Shown one piece after another: positions 46,518-57,912 of a DNA stretch of 64,000 bases. The position numbers and the translations under genes were made by a program. This DNA comes from Paramecium sonneborni (taxonomy: Eukaryota > Ciliophora > Oligohymenophorea > Peniculida > Parameciidae): positions 131,296 to 195,295 of the forward strand of contig CAJJDN010000085.1 in the NCBI GenBank assembly GCA_905182985.1. Direction: 5' to 3'. Numbering within the stretch: the first letter of the stretch is position 1; each line of letters opens with the position of its first letter. The notes below the pieces were generated by a model. It had not been told where the DNA came from. It made no database searches and saw nothing but the letters and a program-made list of their open reading frames with translations.

Positions 46518-47593
46518 ATGACTGACACAGGTTTTGAATGTTGTCTTTGTATGAAATTAGCTATTAAAGCCTAAATATGCGAAAAATGTGGTTCTATGTA
46601 CTGCAAGATGTGTCTCAAAGAAATATTTGGTAAAAATTATGAATGTGTTTAATGCCAATCCTAATCATTCAGATCTATTAAAAAATCAGCATTGTAAGAG
46701 GTTTATGATGAAATACTTAGTAAATCTCAAATAGTAAAAAATTAAAAAATTGAAAAGCCTCCTCCTCCTAAACTTTCTGTCGTAGAATAAAGAACATAAT
46801 AAATCTATTTAAGAGAAATGTGTGTAAATTATGAGATTTGCAAGCAAAATGTTAATTAATAATACAAAAATGAATAAGTATGTAGTTAAGAGTGTTTATT
46901 TTTCTCTAAACTATTTCCTTTAGTCGAATAATAAGATTTTACAAAAATTAGATAAGAAATTATTTCAATAGAATAATTTATTAAAAATAAATAGCCAACT
47001 TAATTATTTTAATAGATTGTCATACCAACATAACAAAATTAAATTGGTTGCACAAACTTTGTTTTTGATAAATGTGGAGAAGGTATTGTAATTAAATATT
47101 AATCTGTTACATTATAAGAGGAAGAATACACATTTAAAACTGTTACTTGTTCTAAAGGTTTTTAAAATGGAATTCATTTTTGGAAAATTAATCCTATGTT
47201 TATGACAAAAAATGAATTGAAAATTGGAGTTTCAACTTCTGATAGATATGCTCTTAATACTGCTTTTTCTGATTACAATTTTGGCTATGCTTACTATACA
47301 GTAGGTTAATTTAAAAATGGAAGCAATTCTAATGTATAATAAAAAAATAAATATAGGGATTTGAATATGGTGTTAAATTTAAAAACATGGGTGAAGTAGG
47401 AGTATTGCTTGATATGAATAGAGGAGTATTAGCATTTTCATACGATGATAATTTTTTAGGAAAAGCCATTTGTACAGATCAACTTAAAAAAGGACCTATT
47501 TATCCTTGTGTTGCTTTACTTCATTAAGCAGGGTTTGAATTTAAATGTGGTTTACCTATCCCTTAAAATTTACTTGAATTATTTTTAAAATGA
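46518..47593 (+). CDS. RING-like zinc finger plus SPRY-domain protein
   Basis: 350 residues. The N-terminal 45 residues have Cys spacing of a RING-like finger (CCLCMKL, CEKCGSMYCKMC, YECVQCQ). A linker with PPPPK and further Cys (CVNYEICKQ, VCSQECLFFSK) follows. The C-terminal half is a SPRY/B30.2-like domain: FDKCGEGIVIKYQSVTLQ, GFQNGIHFWKINP, LKIGVSTSDRYALNTAFSD, FGYAYYTVGQFKNG, VGVLLDMNRGVLAFSYDDN, LGKAICTDQLKKGPIYPCVAL. An E3 ubiquitin ligase recruiting substrates through SPRY is the usual interpretation. One intron, 47334-47356 (23 nt). The finger lacks a clear His ligand, so it is RING-like rather than classic. Confidence 0.8.
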
Positions 47594-47616
47594 TTTATAT
47601 TATATATAAAATAAAT

Positions 47617-49837
47617 TCATTTAATTAATTAAGTCAAATATTATATTTATAAAGAATCTAAAGGATGATTATCTTTTGTTAATTTAGCCTTATTTTTCAC
47701 AAAAACTCTACTTGGAGATTAAAATGTGTTATCTAATTGTAAAGTTTAATGAGATGATTATCTAGAATTTGTTGTTTTTGGAGAAGGCAATTCTAATAAT
47801 TTTATTTTATTTATTACTAGATGCTAAACTACATAATATAGCCTATTAATCCTTAAATAATTATTCAAACTGTTCTTTATATTATTTTTAAAAGAAGTTA
47901 GCCTTTTATTTAATCAAATTGATCAAGTTTTCTAACTAAGATTATGACTCTCCATATGCTTTTTCACACAATTTATAATACAATCCTTAAATAGTTATAT
48001 TAATGTCAGATGATAAATCATCAGGTGCAATATAGTAACAAATTTAAGAAATAATTTGAACAAAGAAATACATCCAATTTTATTCATCCTTTATCATTTA
48101 ACTAACATTAATATCATATATACTTTTTTAATTCTCTTATTTTATTTTGTATAGTATCTTTTAGTTTATCATTTTCAGTTTAGAGTCTTCTGGTTTCTGT
48201 GTGAATAGATTATTAATTATTATTCATCAATTTAGGAATTTCCTATTGTAATTTCTGCATATCTTAAACTAAATTAGAAAATTGTTACTCTTTGAATTCT
48301 AATACCTGATTCACATCTTGTAATTTAGTTTATAACAAATTGTTTATATTTTCTAATTCAATTATATACGTTTCCTATTCATGTAAATCTAATTATGATT
48401 ATTATAATTGAGTAGCTATTTACTATTTCTCTTATTATAGTTCTTTAATAAATGATCTTAGTTCTATTTCAGTACTTGATTATCTATCATAGAGAGTGGA
48501 AAGCTTTTGTAAATTTTTAATATTTTCTTCATGATAGTCTTATGGTTAATATTCATATTAGGATTCATTTTGAATATTTTAATCTCCATTCATACCTATT
48601 ATGTCTTTTATCATTTAATATAACTAAATCTATTAAGGATTACTTGAACTCTTAATTTATAATTATCTTTAAGTGTAATATTCTTATAATTATTCTATTC
48701 TACTTTCTAAATAATCATTTTCTAACTACAATTCCTTTATTTACTTTTTCTATATTTTATTTTCTTTATTCATATCTTCTAATTAAAGTTTACTTTAAAA
48801 AACATAATGCTAAGATTTTTTTTTTATCGTTTTTGTTTTCTCTCTCTCTTATTTCAATAATGTTGAAGTTGTAGAAATAAAAGTTTGCTATAGCTTCTCA
48901 ATAGTTTCTAAGAAATTCTTTTTAGATCCTTCTAAATTCTAGTTTCATTTATTAATAAACAATACTTTTCTTATTAGATTAATATCCATACTATATTATT
49001 CAATTATTATTTAATTTTAGCTTTTAACATTTCTTTCTTTATTTATTAAAAGATTCAAAATTCTAGCATATAACAATTAATCTTCTTTATTCTCTGCCAA
49101 TAATTCTAATCGAATTCCATTTTTTGCTTCAATCGCTAAAAAACAATCCTATTCAGCATTTTAAGGTAAAACAAAACTCTTTTTTATCATTTTATATCTA
49201 CATAATATTAATTCAATATTACTTATTATAATTAGTATGTATCTAAATTATTTAATCTATAGGAATAGTTTATTTAGCTGATGGAAATTTTGAAGATTTT
49301 GATTTCCAACATATTGAATCTAAAAATGAACAATAAAAAATCATTCTTTAATCCCATTTTTTACAGTTAGATCGGGAAAATTTAATAAATTATGTACCTT
49401 TCATAAGTTATTAAAACTCTTTAAATTTGGATTCTGTTTTTTATTGTAAGTTCATACAAACATCGAATTATGTTGCAATCTAAACTATTTAATTATCAAT
49501 ATCTTTTATTTCTACTATATTAGTAATTTAAACCTTTTTCAAGTTTTTAAACAATTAAATTGTCTATCTTATAAGCTTATTACCATTAACGCAAATCATT
49601 TTCCAAAGATTATTCTAAAATACTACTACGATCTAAATATTATGAATCTATTGAAAAATCATTTACGACTTTGATTTCTGATATTTTAGACATTTCTCAA
49701 ATTATTCATAATTTTATACTCTAATCTGATATTTATGATTTTGTATGAGTAGAATCTATAATTGTTTCATCTTTGTATCTTATGGCTTGATGCCGATATA
49801 AATTATGTTGTTTATTGGGACATCTCTATTAGTTCAT
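47617..49837 (-). CDS. PH domain plus long coiled-coil protein
   Basis: A 692-residue protein. After about 140 residues comes a PH-like domain: LMKGTQFIKFSRSNCKKWDQ, RMIFYCSFLDSICWKSK, IPIDQIIQIHTNYNK, then KSFVLPQNAEQDCFLAI, KNGIRLELLAENKEDQLLYA. The remaining 400 residues are coiled coil, ending YLTQLIK. PH domains of this kind bind phosphoinositides or proteins at membranes. Introns: 49696-49719 (ends GAG), 49515-49533 (19 nt), 49198-49222, 48939-48965, 48102-48123 and 47793-47817. The 49198-49222 intron joins the two halves of the PH domain; without it they look like two genes. Part of its 5' region is duplicated after the N at 50361 (copy at 50362-50919, truncated). Confidence 0.75.
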
Positions 49838-50360
49838 ATTTAAATTTTGAATTTAACGAATATTATCTATAATACTAGATTAAAACAAAAATAATTCAAA
49901 AAATAAATTGTTTCTAAATATTAAGAATTCATTTATATTATTAAAGATATCTTTTTCATCTAAATAAAATATGGAGAGAATGCTAATATATATATTTGAT
50001 ATTATAGATTTCAATGTAAATAATCAACATTCTTTAAAAATTTCATATAACTTGCGACATCAAAATTTTATGATGATTAATTTATTGAAGGATTTGTATT
50101 ATTATTTAAAGGGATTTTTGATGCAGATCTAGGTTTCTCTATTTTATTCTTTGAACTTTATCGTGGTGGAATTTATGCTGCAGTTTAAGAGAAACCTTAT
50201 AGAGTATTTTAAGTAATTTCTTATCTTAAATGAGATAATGTTTTATGCATCATATTCAATTGACTCTTTTCTTACTCAATTTAAATTTTATCTTATTAAT
50301 TCATTGATTATTGTGAACTAAGCTCAATCTTTTACTTTTGAATTTATTCTTTTTCTTATT
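49280..50360. repeat. Duplicated block 2, copy 1 (assembly overlap)
   Basis: 1081 bases, identical wherever compared to 50362-51442 (offset 1082), with a single N at 50361 between them. Copy 1 is continuous with unique sequence to its left and holds the true 5' part of the PH/coiled-coil gene; at 50011-50360 it also carries a truncated 3' end of the next minus-strand gene. Interpreted as an unmerged contig overlap. Confidence 0.9.
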
Positions 50361-50361
50361 N

Positions 50362-51442
50362 GATGGAAATTTTGAAGATTTTGATTTCCAACATATTGAA
50401 TCTAAAAATGAACAATAAAAAATCATTCTTTAATCCCATTTTTTACAGTTAGATCGGGAAAATTTAATAAATTATGTACCTTTCATAAGTTATTAAAACT
50501 CTTTAAATTTGGATTCTGTTTTTTATTGTAAGTTCATACAAACATCGAATTATGTTGCAATCTAAACTATTTAATTATCAATATCTTTTATTTCTACTAT
50601 ATTAGTAATTTAAACCTTTTTCAAGTTTTTAAACAATTAAATTGTCTATCTTATAAGCTTATTACCATTAACGCAAATCATTTTCCAAAGATTATTCTAA
50701 AATACTACTACGATCTAAATATTATGAATCTATTGAAAAATCATTTACGACTTTGATTTCTGATATTTTAGACATTTCTCAAATTATTCATAATTTTATA
50801 CTCTAATCTGATATTTATGATTTTGTATGAGTAGAATCTATAATTGTTTCATCTTTGTATCTTATGGCTTGATGCCGATATAAATTATGTTGTTTATTGG
50901 GACATCTCTATTAGTTCATATTTAAATTTTGAATTTAACGAATATTATCTATAATACTAGATTAAAACAAAAATAATTCAAAAAATAAATTGTTTCTAAA
51001 TATTAAGAATTCATTTATATTATTAAAGATATCTTTTTCATCTAAATAAAATATGGAGAGAATGCTAATATATATATTTGATATTATAGATTTCAATGTA
51101 AATAATCAACATTCTTTAAAAATTTCATATAACTTGCGACATCAAAATTTTATGATGATTAATTTATTGAAGGATTTGTATTATTATTTAAAGGGATTTT
51201 TGATGCAGATCTAGGTTTCTCTATTTTATTCTTTGAACTTTATCGTGGTGGAATTTATGCTGCAGTTTAAGAGAAACCTTATAGAGTATTTTAAGTAATT
51301 TCTTATCTTAAATGAGATAATGTTTTATGCATCATATTCAATTGACTCTTTTCTTACTCAATTTAAATTTTATCTTATTAATTCATTGATTATTGTGAAC
51401 TAAGCTCAATCTTTTACTTTTGAATTTATTCTTTTTCTTATT
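50362..51442. repeat. Duplicated block 2, copy 2 (assembly overlap)
   Basis: Second copy of 49280-50360, continuous with unique sequence on its right. It holds the true 3' end of the coiled-coil gene (stop at 51093-51095) and a truncated 5' part of the PH gene (50362-50919). Confidence 0.9.
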
Positions 51443-53152
51443 GATATTATTATTTAAACTCCTATATATTTGTAATTTCTTATTAATAAAATTATTCTTT
51501 ATCATTTATTTCTTTTAACTTTCCTAATAATAATTATCTTTCATTTTCAACCAAAGCCAATTTTCTTGTGTATTCAGCATGCAAACTTGAAACTTAGTTA
51601 TTTTTCATATCCAAATCTCTTTATTAAGCTATAAGTTGCATTTCTTTAGCACCAATTTTTTACTACTGTTTTTCAATATCTGCATACCTTTATTAAATAA
51701 TTTCATTATTCTTTTATGTAAACTCAGTATATTCTAATTTTTGCTATTCAAAAATTTATCTGTCTACATCTAATTGTCTTAATTTACTTTGAGCTTAAGA
51801 ATTCAATTCATTTTTATGAATCTCAAATTCATTTCTATACTAATAAATACGATAGTTACTTCTATCTTTATAATAATAAGTTTTCTTATTCTAATCTTTT
51901 CTTAGTTTCCAATTCCAAATTTCTCAATGATTCTTTTATATCCTATAAAAGTTATTTTTCACTTTATAATGATTTCTTTTCACCATCTACTGATGCTTAA
52001 AATAATTATTCTCTTCTGCTTATATCATCTTGTAAGTTTGTTAATCTTCTTTTTTCATTTTCTAAATATGATCTCTCTTTCTCTAATTAAGACTCTTTTT
52101 CTTTTATCTCATTTTATTTGCTATCAAGCTATTTAATTTTATCTTAAGTCTATTATTCATTCTTTTAATATAACTAATTTTTCAACAATTCCAATTCTTT
52201 GGCACTCACATTTATTTTTTCAGCTAAATGATCTAATTACTTTTACTCCCCTAATTGCTATTTAAGAATTTCATTCTAAAATAAATTAATTTATATAGTA
52301 CTTCTAATTTTGATGTATCTATTATTCTTTATTTCTCTCTCTCAAAATCTAATTTCATGTATTCTTTTTCTTTTATAAATACTTTTTCAAGATCTTATTT
52401 ATCCTAAAACAATTTTATTCTCTCCCTCTTTTCTATATCTAATTCATCTGATAATCTATCTTTTTCATTTTTTATCTACTAAATTTCTTGATTTAATTTT
52501 TCTTTTTCTTATTTTAACTATTATAATTCATCTTACAATTTTTATAAATTAACATTATTGAGATTATTATTTGTATTATTTAACTAATTGTTGTTAAGAT
52601 TGAATGCAATTTCAGGTTATTTATTTTATTTGATTGAATAATCTGATTAAACAGATTATTTTTCAATTTCAAATTATTAATTGTAATTAATAATAGGGTC
52701 TTAACTTGAATTCATATCACTTCTCTAAGGTTATCCTTTATTTTAAGAGAGCATTCTCATTTTCCCTCTTCTGCTTTATGTCTATAATAGATCATTATTA
52801 TTATTATTGGATTCTTCTATTGATTAGGTAAGCGGTTAATCTTTTATTACATTTGGCTTTGGTAATTAAAATAAATCTGCCATTTTCTGCTTTTTAGATT
52901 CATCAATGATAGCTGTTTAGGGTCTTTAACGTGAAACAAAGGATTATTATTTCTCAATAGGAGAATCTGATGCTTTAAGAATACTATCAAATTCATATGG
53001 ATCGTTTGAAATTTTTTAAGTCTCAAATTTCCTTCATTAAATAATTCTATTTACGGTGGATCTATAAATGACCTTCTATTTCTATCTTTTGAATTAGAGG
53101 GCTTATACTCGTTGTTGAGATCTATCTCATCTAATAATTCATCGATATCCAT
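51093..53152 (-). CDS. Long coiled-coil protein
   Basis: A 661-residue protein. The N-terminal 190 residues are disordered and N/Q/S-rich with short motifs (MDIDELLDEIDLNNEY; DPYEFDSILKASDSP; RPQTAIIDESKKQKMADLF). About 400 residues of uninterrupted coiled coil follow, then a basic tail (KIEKPRSASKIPLNN) and a short conserved-looking end (FDVASYMKFLKNVDYLH). The layout, with an acidic N-terminal DxxL motif, long coil and short helical end, recalls centriolar/transition-fibre proteins, but this is weak. Introns: 53032-53054 (ends AAG), 52276-52301 and 51835-51859. The 3' end lies inside duplicated block 2 (copy 2), so a fragment of it reappears at 50011-50360. Confidence 0.7.
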
Positions 53153-53234
53153 ATAAATATTAATTAAAAATATTCAGATTTATTTTAATTGGTTTCTAAT
53201 TTTGTTAGATTGTTCTAATATCAAGTTATATTTA

Positions 53235-54359
53235 TCATTCATTCTTTATAACCGTTCTAAATTTAAATAATCTATTATTACAATTTAAATCCTCCTTTGA
53301 ATTTTTTAATACATCCTTCTTTTCACTCCTCTCCTCTTGTGACTAAGATCTAGTAGGAACTTTAACTGGACGAGAAGCTGATGCTTACTTTGGAGAAGTT
53401 AATGGAGTAAACTTAGAACTCTAAGAAGTGTTCAATTTTCTACTTGTATTACTACAAATTTATGGCTTAAAAGTGCATTATTCCATTTCCTTACGTTGTT
53501 TCTCTTTATCTGCAACCTTTTTCATTTATTATCTCTTTTCATATGTAGATTTCATATCATCTTGCAAAGCAGGAATTTATTTTCTTTATTAAATTCTTGG
53601 AGAAATATTTATTGATTGTACAAGAGACTACTGCTTTTTCTCTTTCTCTTTTACTATTTCCTTATCCAATTAAGCAATTTCATTTAGCAGTTATTACTTT
53701 TTAGTTTAAAGCTGATAATGGAAAGATTATTGTAAAACATTTGAACAACCAGGACTTACTTAAGATTATTTTGTACTATTAATTGAATTATTATTATCAA
53801 TTATCTTACTTACTTTAGGATGAGGTTTAGGTACAGTTTGAATTGGTTAATCTATTGATTTTCTTCTAAATGTTTAAGATGTTCTTGAAATATCTATCTA
53901 TTAAGATTAAGCAGTTGAATAATCTAATTGTTATTTTTTTAATGCACTTTTTAAAGTAGGCTTGGTAGGATCGATTCTCTTTTTTGGTTTAAATTTGCCA
54001 CTATTTTTGGTTCTCTTTATCTATTCCTTTATAACTTTTTATCTTTCGCAATATGCTTTCTCTGCTTCTTCAGGAGGCATTTAGCTATATGTGTAAGTTT
54101 TATGAGTTTTCTCCTCTTCTATAATTGGAGGATTTTTAACTGTTGAGTAAGAATTTCCAACATTAAATAATCCACTATCGGAGTAAATGTTTATTATTTT
54201 TGAAGGTGATTACTCATTCTCATCTGTAGATTTAAGTGGAGAGCTTACAGCAATAAAGTTTTATGTTTAGGAATTTGATTATTTCTTTTTTTTAAATGTC
54301 AAAGCAGATCCGTTTGTAAAGGCTGAACTAGCTACTTTAATCAACGGAGAAGCTGACAT
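53235..54359 (-). CDS. Disordered basic protein, unknown family
   Basis: An intronless ORF of 374 residues, start MSASPLIKVASSAF. Composition is rich in K, S, Q, T and P with no hydrophobic core; short helical stretches (EEAEKAYCERQKVIKEQIKR; LLNEIAQLDKEIVKEKEKK; KKVADKEKQRKEMEQ) separate Ser/Thr-Pro sites (ISPR, TSPK, PLTSP, VSPG). The segment 'KEMEQCTFKPQI' resembles the 'CTFKPxI' motif found repeatedly in ciliate cytoskeletal coiled-coil proteins. A cytoskeleton-bound role is a tentative inference. It lies 82 bp upstream of the next minus-strand coiled-coil gene, with similar codon use. Confidence 0.65.
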
Positions 54360-54584
54360 TTGAATTAATTAATTTAATTATTATATATATAAAAAATTTA
54401 CAATAAACTATTGTTACTTATTTAATTTGTTTGATTGATTTTATTGCCATCTCTTCAACTTTGTAAATATCAAGAATATCATAATATTATATATTTAATA
54501 CAATATAAATAGTATAGATAATATTTGGTAAATAAAAAAACAATATTTACTTAAATAAAATACACAAAATATAAGAATTAAATT

Positions 54585-56892
54585 TCAAGGTTCAGCAAAT
54601 AATCTTTATTTCTCAGATGACTTTACAGGATAATAATATGCTGGTTATCTTTTTTTGGTTTAATACTTTCCATCAAAATATTTTTTTTTGATAACGTATG
54701 TGAATATTAAACAGACAAGTCCAAATATTAAATATTAATATTTAATGCCCCCTTCAGTTTTTTTTTCACTTACTGAAACTGTCTTTTAAGGAATATTTAT
54801 TTGGGGTTTCAATGGCTCTGTATAATTTGGTATCTCACTAACTCTACCTTATTTGATATTAATATTATCCTTTTAGGTCACTTAATCTTCTTCAGTGCAT
54901 TTTGTTTCAATAGGTCCCAAATAGACTCTAAATTGTAAACATTATAATATACCCATCTTAGCATTCATCTCCAGAGATTTTCCTATATCCTTAGCTTTTT
55001 AAATATGTTCCTCTACATGGCTTAGGTTTAATTTCTTTCATTGGAACACATTCTGAATATATGTTTCTCTAATATCCTACATCACATTCCCAATCAGCTC
55101 TGGTGCATGGACAATTTTCAGTTTGAACTGGAAAACTAGGTTACTTATTATAACATTAAGAACTTCTCTTTCTCCTAATATATTTTTATTTTTATCCAAA
55201 TAAACATTTGTCTCCTGCATAATTTGAAGGATACCAAAATTCATAGTCTGAATCTTATTCGCCTGGTTAATCAAAACCTTAACATTCTCTAACCATAACT
55301 TAATTGATATCTAATGATACAACAATTCCTTTAAGAGTACTTGATGTAAAATCATCTTCTTTAGCAACTCCAAGAGTTTTGCTATCTTATATTCCATGAA
55401 ATAGAAACTTGCCATTCTTATATACAACATTTGTGATATCAAAAGTAACATTCATTTTGATTTTTTAGAATGTCAAACCTTCATCCCAAGTGTATAGTAT
55501 TTCATTGGCTTATTCTTCATCACTTACGAATACAATAAGTCCTGTATTTTCAGCAATATCATATATATGCATTCCATCTAGTATTTCAAACCAAGTGTGA
55601 CCTCCATCTCTAGTAAGATAGGTTTTATATTAATTTCCTAAATAAATACCTGTGTTGCCTGTACCAATGGCAATGTAGGAATGACTAATAATTCTATTAC
55701 GAGGAGCTTCACTTCTTCCAACTAGATGTAAGGAACAATCACCATTACATTATATTGGTTAACCTCTATAATCATATTTAGGTGCTTTAAGTGCATGCCA
55801 TTCACCTCCTTATTCAAATGTAATTCTTGTTTATTTGTAATTTTCTAATCTTTTAATTCCGTCAGTACTTTTAGTAGATCTTCTCATTTTGAATTTCTCA
55901 AATTCTGTATTATCATAAATATTAGCAATATAGGTTCCTCTTATGATAGGTTCAAAATCACAATTTCCAGTATCTAAACTTCTAACATTATTTAATAATG
56001 ATAATGTGTATTTTGTGCCACTATTATCACTTTAATAAATATTCATAATTTTTGGCATATCTTCAAGATGCGAAATAGATATAAATATAGATCCATTAAC
56101 AGTGTCCAATACAGTGAAAATGTATTTTTGATGATCTTCTATAGGTAACACCAATTCTACTGGATTTAATGTTCCTTACTTTATAACTTCTAAATCATAA
56201 CCTTTGCTTAAGGAGTCAGCATCAATCAAAATAAATAGATACTCTTTAGTTTAATAAAATCCATAGGAATTATTTCTTAATAATTTAAATGTTTTAAAGT
56301 AATCATCACTGTAACTTACTTATAAATGACCTAAATCATTGAGATAGGAAGCAACAATTCTTGAATCTGGAATTTCTGGGAGTTCTATTAATTTATCCCA
56401 TATTGCATCTCTGGTTCTATTGAGTACCATTCTCCAATTAGCACCATAATCATTACTTACATAAATCTATTTTTTATATTTATCTTTGCATAAAGGAGTG
56501 GAGGAATTGCATCTAAAATCTTTGAAAGCCATTAAACTATGAGCTTCTAAAGGATTTAATTTGAAATCATGCAATGTCTTGTCATGTTTAAATTTGGTAT
56601 ATGTTTTTCCACAATTCTAAGAGACATAAGATGTATCAAAATCTCCAATAAAATAGAGTACTTAAATATCTGCTTCTGATTACAAGATTTCTCTAATAGT
56701 AAACTAAAAAAGTAAATGTGATTTGATTACATTGCTAATGAATTTAGGCATTTCAGATGTAAAATTTTTATAGAGCAATCCTTTGGCTGTAAGTATAAAG
56801 GTTTCTGTTTTGCACCATATGACTTATTCAAGTGGAGAATCCAAAATCTTCTGTGATAACACCACTTGTAGCAATAATAATAATGTTAACAT
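54585..56892 (-). CDS. Sortilin/VPS10-domain receptor
   Basis: A type I membrane receptor for Golgi-to-endolysosomal or granule sorting. About 760 residues: signal peptide (MLTLLLLLQVVLSQ), the ten-bladed VPS10 propeller with Asp-box-like motifs (IYVSNDYGANWRMVL; YLTRDGGHTWFEIL), then the Cys-rich 10CC module (CPCTRADWECDVGYQRN; GYRKISGDECQDG, a family hallmark), one transmembrane helix (YLIFGLVCLIFTYVI) and a short cytosolic tail with tyrosines (AYYYPVKSSEKQRL). Intron 54928-54952 is required; a second, 27 nt, may lie near residue 55 (in-frame, so not forced). In Tetrahymena a sortilin is needed for mucocyst biogenesis, so a role in trichocyst formation is plausible here. Confidence 0.92.
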
Positions 56893-56950
56893 AATTAATA
56901 TATAAAGTTGAGGAGTGGAATTTCTTTTATAGTAAATATATTAATCTTAA

Positions 56951-57622
56951 ATGTTAAGTTCTAAGGCAAAAGTAGATCGTGTATTACGTTAATTTACAGA
57001 GAAGAAATTTTTAATAAGAGTGAATTTCAATGTACCAATAAAAGAAGGGAAATGAAGAATGCAACTAGAATCTAAAGAGCTATTCCAAGTATAAAGAAGA
57101 TTCTAAAATAGAATCCAAAGAATGTTACATTAATATGGAAAGAACAGATGGAAAGAGGTAAGAAAAGTATAATAAATTATAGAGTTGAAAAAGATTCCCT
57201 GAAAATAGTAGTTACTAAGTTAGAAGTATATTTGGGAACAAAAGTTAATTTTGTTAATGTTGAAGTATTGAAGCAGCGAATGCTGAAAGGGATAAATTGA
57301 TTTATTAGAAAATTTAAGATTTCAAATATAAGAGGAATTAATGGAGTTGAAACAAAAATAAAGCTGATTAAGAGAGTCTTAGAAATTTAGAAAAGAATTA
57401 TCAGGATTAAAAGATATATGGTTGGCATCAATCATAAAATAAGAGTTTTTGGTTATTTGATGAAAAAAAAATTTGATTAGTGATATTATTAATCTTGTTG
57501 GAGTTAATAAAACAAATGATAAACTTAGTTATGTCTGTACTGGAGAAGGTGTCTCTCTATGATTGTTAGATGGTAAAATATTAGGTAGTATAAAATATCT
57601 TACCAATATCAAAGATTTATGA
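56951..57622 (+). pseudogene. Phosphoglycerate kinase relic with internal deletion
   Basis: Starts like PGK (FLIRVNFNVPIKEGK) but meets TGA at 57053. It then resumes as NATRIQRAIPSIKKIL, NPKNVTLIW, DSLKIVVTKLE, LGTKVNFVN and later VGINHKIRVFGYLMKKKFD, each a PGK N-domain landmark, with further TGA codons and a poorly conserved stretch between. Immediately after this the sequence jumps to the extreme C-terminus (GVNKTNDKLSYVCTGEGVSL, TGA at 57559, LLDGKILGSIKYLTNIKDL). About 190 residues of the middle, including most of the nucleotide-binding domain, are missing. An active PGK is about 416 residues, so this cannot be functional. Presumably an intact paralogue exists elsewhere in the genome. 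Confidence 0.82.
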
Positions 57623-57657
57623 TTTACAATAATCAATTTAATATTATTAATATTTAT

Positions 57658-57912
57658 ATGGATAAACAATTACTACAACAAATTGATTCTATTATGTAAG
57701 AGGATGTTAAAGGAGCATTAATTGTTGATTAATTTGGATTCCCTTTAGCGAATAAATCTCTTAATCCCTAATTAAGCTAATATGTAAAAAATATTGCTGA
57801 TTGTGCTACAGCTTTAAAAAACTAAATACCTATTATAGCCATAGAAACTGGAGAATCCAAAACATATCTTATTAAACCAGGCTCTAAATTTAGTCTATGC
57901 TTGTTGGCTTGA
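57658..57912 (+). CDS. LAMTOR5-like roadblock-fold protein
   Basis: An 84-residue intronless protein: MDKQLLQQIDSIMQEDVK, GALIVDQFGFPLANK, LSQYVKNIADCATALKNQ, IPIIAIETGESKTYLIKPG, SKFSLCLLA. Size and pattern match LAMTOR5/HBXIP, the smallest Ragulator subunit anchoring Rag GTPases and TORC1 at lysosomes. Assignment rests on length and on the strand-helix-strand order, with a hydrophobic 'xVCLES/AIETG' strand; other roadblock proteins are possible. The last 75 bases lie in duplicated block 3, so a 3' fragment reappears at 59086-59160. It is followed 30 bp later by the STPGR gene. Confidence 0.65.

Noticed and set aside
47617..49190. Minus-strand coiled-coil ORF starting at 49190 as an independent gene
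   Set aside because: Its N-terminus is the second half of a PH-like domain whose first half lies upstream across a 25-nt intron.
49280..51442. Plus-strand coding-like stretches (e.g. FDADLGFSILFFELYRGG) in duplicated block 2
   Set aside because: The minus strand gives a consistent spliced PH gene and coiled-coil gene over the same bases; the plus-strand frames need TGA readthrough.
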